Below are positions 61,873 to 64,000 of a DNA stretch of 64,000 bases, piece after piece (positions within the stretch are counted from its first letter, which is position 1; every line of letters begins with the position of its first letter). The DNA is from Blautia schinkii DSM 10518 (GTDB lineage Bacteria; Bacillota; Clostridia; Lachnospirales; Lachnospiraceae). The stretch spans positions 286,359 to 350,358 of the forward strand of contig KL370850.1 in the NCBI GenBank assembly GCA_000702025.1, written 5' to 3'. The position numbers and the translations under genes are program-made. The notes beneath the pieces were generated by a model. The model had not been told where the DNA came from. It made no database searches and was given only the letters and a program-made list of their open reading frames with translations.

Positions 61873-62772
61873 TCAGTATACCATGGAATCTTCTGTCTTA
61901 AAACACAAAATATCCTCAATCACTTTTCCGATATCCTCTTCAATACAAATCGAGCGTTTTTCTATTTCCTGTGGGCAAAATGCCTCCTCCCGGTTTACAC
62001 AGACATAAACCGCCTTCGAATTTTCCGCCGTCATCTGCCAGAAAGGATATTTCACTATTACAGGAGTATTTCCTCCCACTCCCAACTCCAAAAACAGAAT
62101 ATGCTGCTTCTTATGGCGCCGGATAAAATCGTTGTAGCGTTCCGCAGCAACATACCATCCATCGTCCTGCACAAACGTGTCATCACATCGAAGGTTCATG
62201 GTCATCGGCGCACCGCAGACAGGACATTTCGGTATCAATTCTGTGGGGATTTTCATATTCTGCTGTCTTGCAAGCATTTGACGAACACTTTTCTCATTCT
62301 CATATGTTTTGTTATGACAGGCCTTTGAACACTGCCACAGCCCATAGTCTCCTTGCATATAAAAAAGGCGTTTTTTATCAAAACCCGCCAGTTGAAATTG
62401 ATGATCCACGTTTGTAGTAAGCACAAAATAATCCTTATCCTTTATAAGCTCCAGAAGGTCCGTATAGGGTTTCCCTGCACCGGTATCATATCGGTTTATG
62501 AAAATATGCCGGGACCACCATGCCCAATATTCTTCCAGGGTATCATACGGATAAAAACCTCCGGCATACATATCCGTAATTCCATACTTCTTATGAAAAT
62601 CAGAAAAATTTTCCTCAAACCGTTCCCCACTGTAGGACATCCCTGCAGAAACTGACATTCCCGCTCCTGCACCGATCACGATTGCATCCGCCGCTGCTGT
62701 TTCCTGCTTTAACCGCTTAATCTGTGACCAGTAATTTCCGATAGATGTTGTAGTCTGTCTCCTTGAAAACAT
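61873..62772 (-). CDS. Class M sirtuin (SirTM), ADP-ribosyltransferase type
   Basis: A 299-residue Sir2-fold protein. Cofactor binding shows DAIVIGAGAGMSVSAGM and TTNVDHQFQLAGF. At the catalytic His position (usually HG) the sequence is FYMQGDYG, so Gln replaces His, as in class M sirtuins that ADP-ribosylate lipoylated GcvH-L. The zinc knuckle CSKAC...CPVCG is present. ATG at 62772 has GGAGG 8-9 nt upstream and lies inside the macrodomain gene, overlapping it by 56 nt, so translation is coupled. No gcvH-L or lplA is in the window; they may lie beyond the right edge. Confidence 0.9.
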   Translation of the reverse strand: MFSRRQTTTSIGNYWSQIKRLKQETAAADAIVIGAGAGMSVSAGMSYSGERFEENFSDFHKKYGITDMYAGGFYPYDTLEEYWAWWSRHIFINRYDTGAGKPYTDLLELIKDKDYFVLTTNVDHQFQLAGFDKKRLFYMQGDYGLWQCSKACHNKTYENEKSVRQMLARQQNMKIPTELIPKCPVCGAPMTMNLRCDDTFVQDDGWYVAAERYNDFIRRHKKQHILFLELGVGGNTPVIVKYPFWQMTAENSKAVYVCVNREEAFCPQEIEKRSICIEEDIGKVIEDILCFKTEDSMVY

Positions 62773-63496
62773 TAAATATAACCTCCATTCCACTGTTTGT
62801 CTGCCGCCTGTATTCTTCTACTGTTTTAACCGCTATTTCTGCCGCCACACTGTTTGGGAAATGAAATTCCCCGGTAGAGATACAGCAAAATGCAATATTT
62901 TGCGCACCGTTTCGTTCCGCAAGCTCCATGCAGGAACGATAGCAGGAGGCGAGCAGTTCTTTGTCTCTATCCGTTACCCGTCCATGAATAACCGGCCCGA
63001 CCGTATGCAGCACATACTTACATGGAAGATTGTAAGCCGATGTGATCTCCGCCTCCCCGGTTCTTTCCTCGTGTCCCTGCCTGTCCATGATTTCTGCACA
63101 GGCTGCCCGTAGCTGTACGCCGCTGAAAGTATGGATTGCATTATCGATACAGCCGTGATTCGGACAAAAACATCCCAGCATCTGCGAATTTGCGGCATTC
63201 ACAATGGCATCACACCGCAATGTGGTAATATCTCCCCGCCAGAGATAGAGTCCGTCCTTTAATGGAGTAAGCTCTTCAATGTCCGTAATCCCTTTCTGCC
63301 TGATTTCCTCCTGCAGATAAGCATCCTGTATCTCCATAAACCGTCTGTCCGTAATCCGCGGCATACGGATGTTAAAGAGGGCGCGGAGCAGCTGCCGCTG
63401 TGCCTGTTCCTCTTCCGGGACCACCATATCTGCATATTGCGGCTGCTCCATTAAAAGCTCTTTCAACAAATAAATCCGCCTTTCTTCCTGCGTCAT
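62717..63496 (-). CDS. Macrodomain protein, zinc-containing ADP-ribosyl hydrolase
   Basis: A 259-residue protein with an N-terminal helical part (about 1-70) and a macrodomain. RGDITTLRCDAIVNAANSQMLGCFCPNHGCIDNAIHTFSG carries the ADP-ribose loop and the Cys/His residues that bind zinc in this macrodomain group; later VLHTVGPVIHGRV and AFCCISTGEFHFPNSVAAEIA. It reverses the ADP-ribosylation made by the adjacent SirTM. I use the ATG at 63496 (GGGAG 8 nt upstream). Same pairing as in staphylococci and streptococci. Confidence 0.93.
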   Translation of the reverse strand: MTQEERRIYLLKELLMEQPQYADMVVPEEEQAQRQLLRALFNIRMPRITDRRFMEIQDAYLQEEIRQKGITDIEELTPLKDGLYLWRGDITTLRCDAIVNAANSQMLGCFCPNHGCIDNAIHTFSGVQLRAACAEIMDRQGHEERTGEAEITSAYNLPCKYVLHTVGPVIHGRVTDRDKELLASCYRSCMELAERNGAQNIAFCCISTGEFHFPNSVAAEIAVKTVEEYRRQTNSGMEVIFNVFKETDYNIYRKLLVTD

Positions 63497-63513
63497 CTCT
63501 ATCACTCCCTTGT

Positions 63514-63598
63514 CAGCATTTTTACACATTTAACGTCTTCGCACATTCAGCATTTTCGCACATCCAGCATCTTTGCACATTCAGCGTTCTTACACATT
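63514..63598. repeat. Degenerate 17-bp tandem repeat, five units
   Basis: Exactly five 17-bp units (63514, 63531, 63548, 63565, 63582), with the most common form CAGCATCTTTGCACATT. It lies upstream of the macrodomain gene and just downstream of the 4Fe-4S gene. Confidence 0.7.
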
Positions 63599-63612
63599 CG
63601 TTTTTTGGCCAA

Positions 63613-64000
63613 TCATTCTCCTCTGCGCATGATTGCAGATACCGGACAAGTTTCAAAGCAGCTACCGCAATGCAGGCAATGTTCCTGGCAGATCATGCTC
63701 GGCTTGCCTTTTTCAATGGCTCTCTGGGGACAGATCTTCACGCATTTCCCGCAGCCAATACAGGCATCCGTAATCATATAGCCTTTTGGAGTAATCTTAC
63801 CCCCTCCTATCATATAGCTTTCGCGGAAAATCGGATTAACGCCAAGATTAAAATACTCTATTTCCATATTCTTAATGCAGAAAATAATCCCAATCCTGCG
63901 GGTATCTCCGGGATATACGTTCGCAAGATACGGCTGCTCGGCAAAAATAACATCTATCCATTTCTCCTGCTCCTCCGCCGGTTTTACCGTGCCGGACAAG
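63613..64000 (-). CDS. 4Fe-4S protein, C-terminal fragment (flavin-reductase-like N-terminus)
   Basis: The last 129 codons; the 5' end is beyond the right edge. The C-terminus has two ferredoxin motifs, CIGCGKCVKICP and CLHCGSCFETCP. The visible upstream part (FCIKNMEIEYFNLGVNPIFRESYMIGGG) fits pyridoxamine-phosphate-oxidase-like flavin proteins that end in a ferredoxin domain. Such a protein would carry electrons in the cytoplasm. Being on the same strand as the sirtuin/macrodomain genes, it may belong to their operon. Confidence 0.8.
   Translation of the reverse strand, partial: LSGTVKPAEEQEKWIDVIFAEQPYLANVYPGDTRRIGIIFCIKNMEIEYFNLGVNPIFRESYMIGGGKITPKGYMITDACIGCGKCVKICPQRAIEKGKPSMICQEHCLHCGSCFETCPVSAIMRRGE

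Overview
The window reads as a chromosomal segment of a Gram-positive gut anaerobe of the class Clostridia, most likely a Lachnospiraceae species. The evidence is the SCIFF peptide and its radical-SAM maturase beside a fused secDF, the HemZ / HD / HisS / AspS / RelA / Apt / RecJ neighbourhood, YesM/YesN-type two-component control of sugar ABC genes, strong AGGAGG ribosome-binding sites and moderate GC. No tRNA, rRNA, CRISPR array, insertion sequence or prophage was seen. Both ends are cut genes (argS at the left, a 4Fe-4S protein at the right).

Layout. 1-2116: argS start, a DegV protein and a divergent LUD-domain protein. 2132-15561: a minus-strand glycoside-utilisation locus in which a YesM/YesN two-component pair precedes a sugar ABC importer (binding protein and two permeases, no ATPase) and four cytoplasmic glycosidases (GH1, GH35-like, GH3, GH78-like). 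15855-17859: ptsH-ptsI, with an HPr that has Lys at the regulatory Ser46 position. 17997-18638: a CBM9-like protein. 18948-29252: a self-contained, apparently undescribed module: two MalF/MalG-type permeases, a HlyD-type adaptor and an FtsX/MacB-like membrane protein in one operon, a beta-propeller/solute-binding fusion lipoprotein, and an OmpR/EnvZ-type pair split around an AraC gene and a 58-residue gene. Four promoters in this module share one exact geometry, TTTAGAG-N4-TTTAGAG-N10-TATAAT. 29402-31096: an AAA-like ATPase with a PD-(D/E)XK domain. 31189-36554: a MacAB-type exporter with two different adaptors. 36761-37975: a lipoprotein. 38182-53757: a housekeeping block (TSUP, aspS, hisS, HD, hemZ, MBL, relA, apt, recJ, secDF, scfB, scfA). 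53837-54112: a densely folded intergenic element with two 82-nt repeats whose stem shows compensatory changes. 54121-64000: a TIGR04086 membrane protein, a sortase-type surface protein, a CNNM/CorC protein, a DUF218 protein, an amidase, a DUF5688 protein, a low-molecular-weight phosphatase, Tag glycosylase, and a class M sirtuin / macrodomain pair with a 4Fe-4S protein.

Most striking points: the SCIFF precursor has an in-frame TAG between its third and fourth cysteines; the 18948-29252 module has four matching promoters; the scfA upstream region looks like a structured RNA; a promoter-leader repeat recurs three times; and 4-6-copy degenerate tandem arrays of different unit lengths recur in intergenic DNA.
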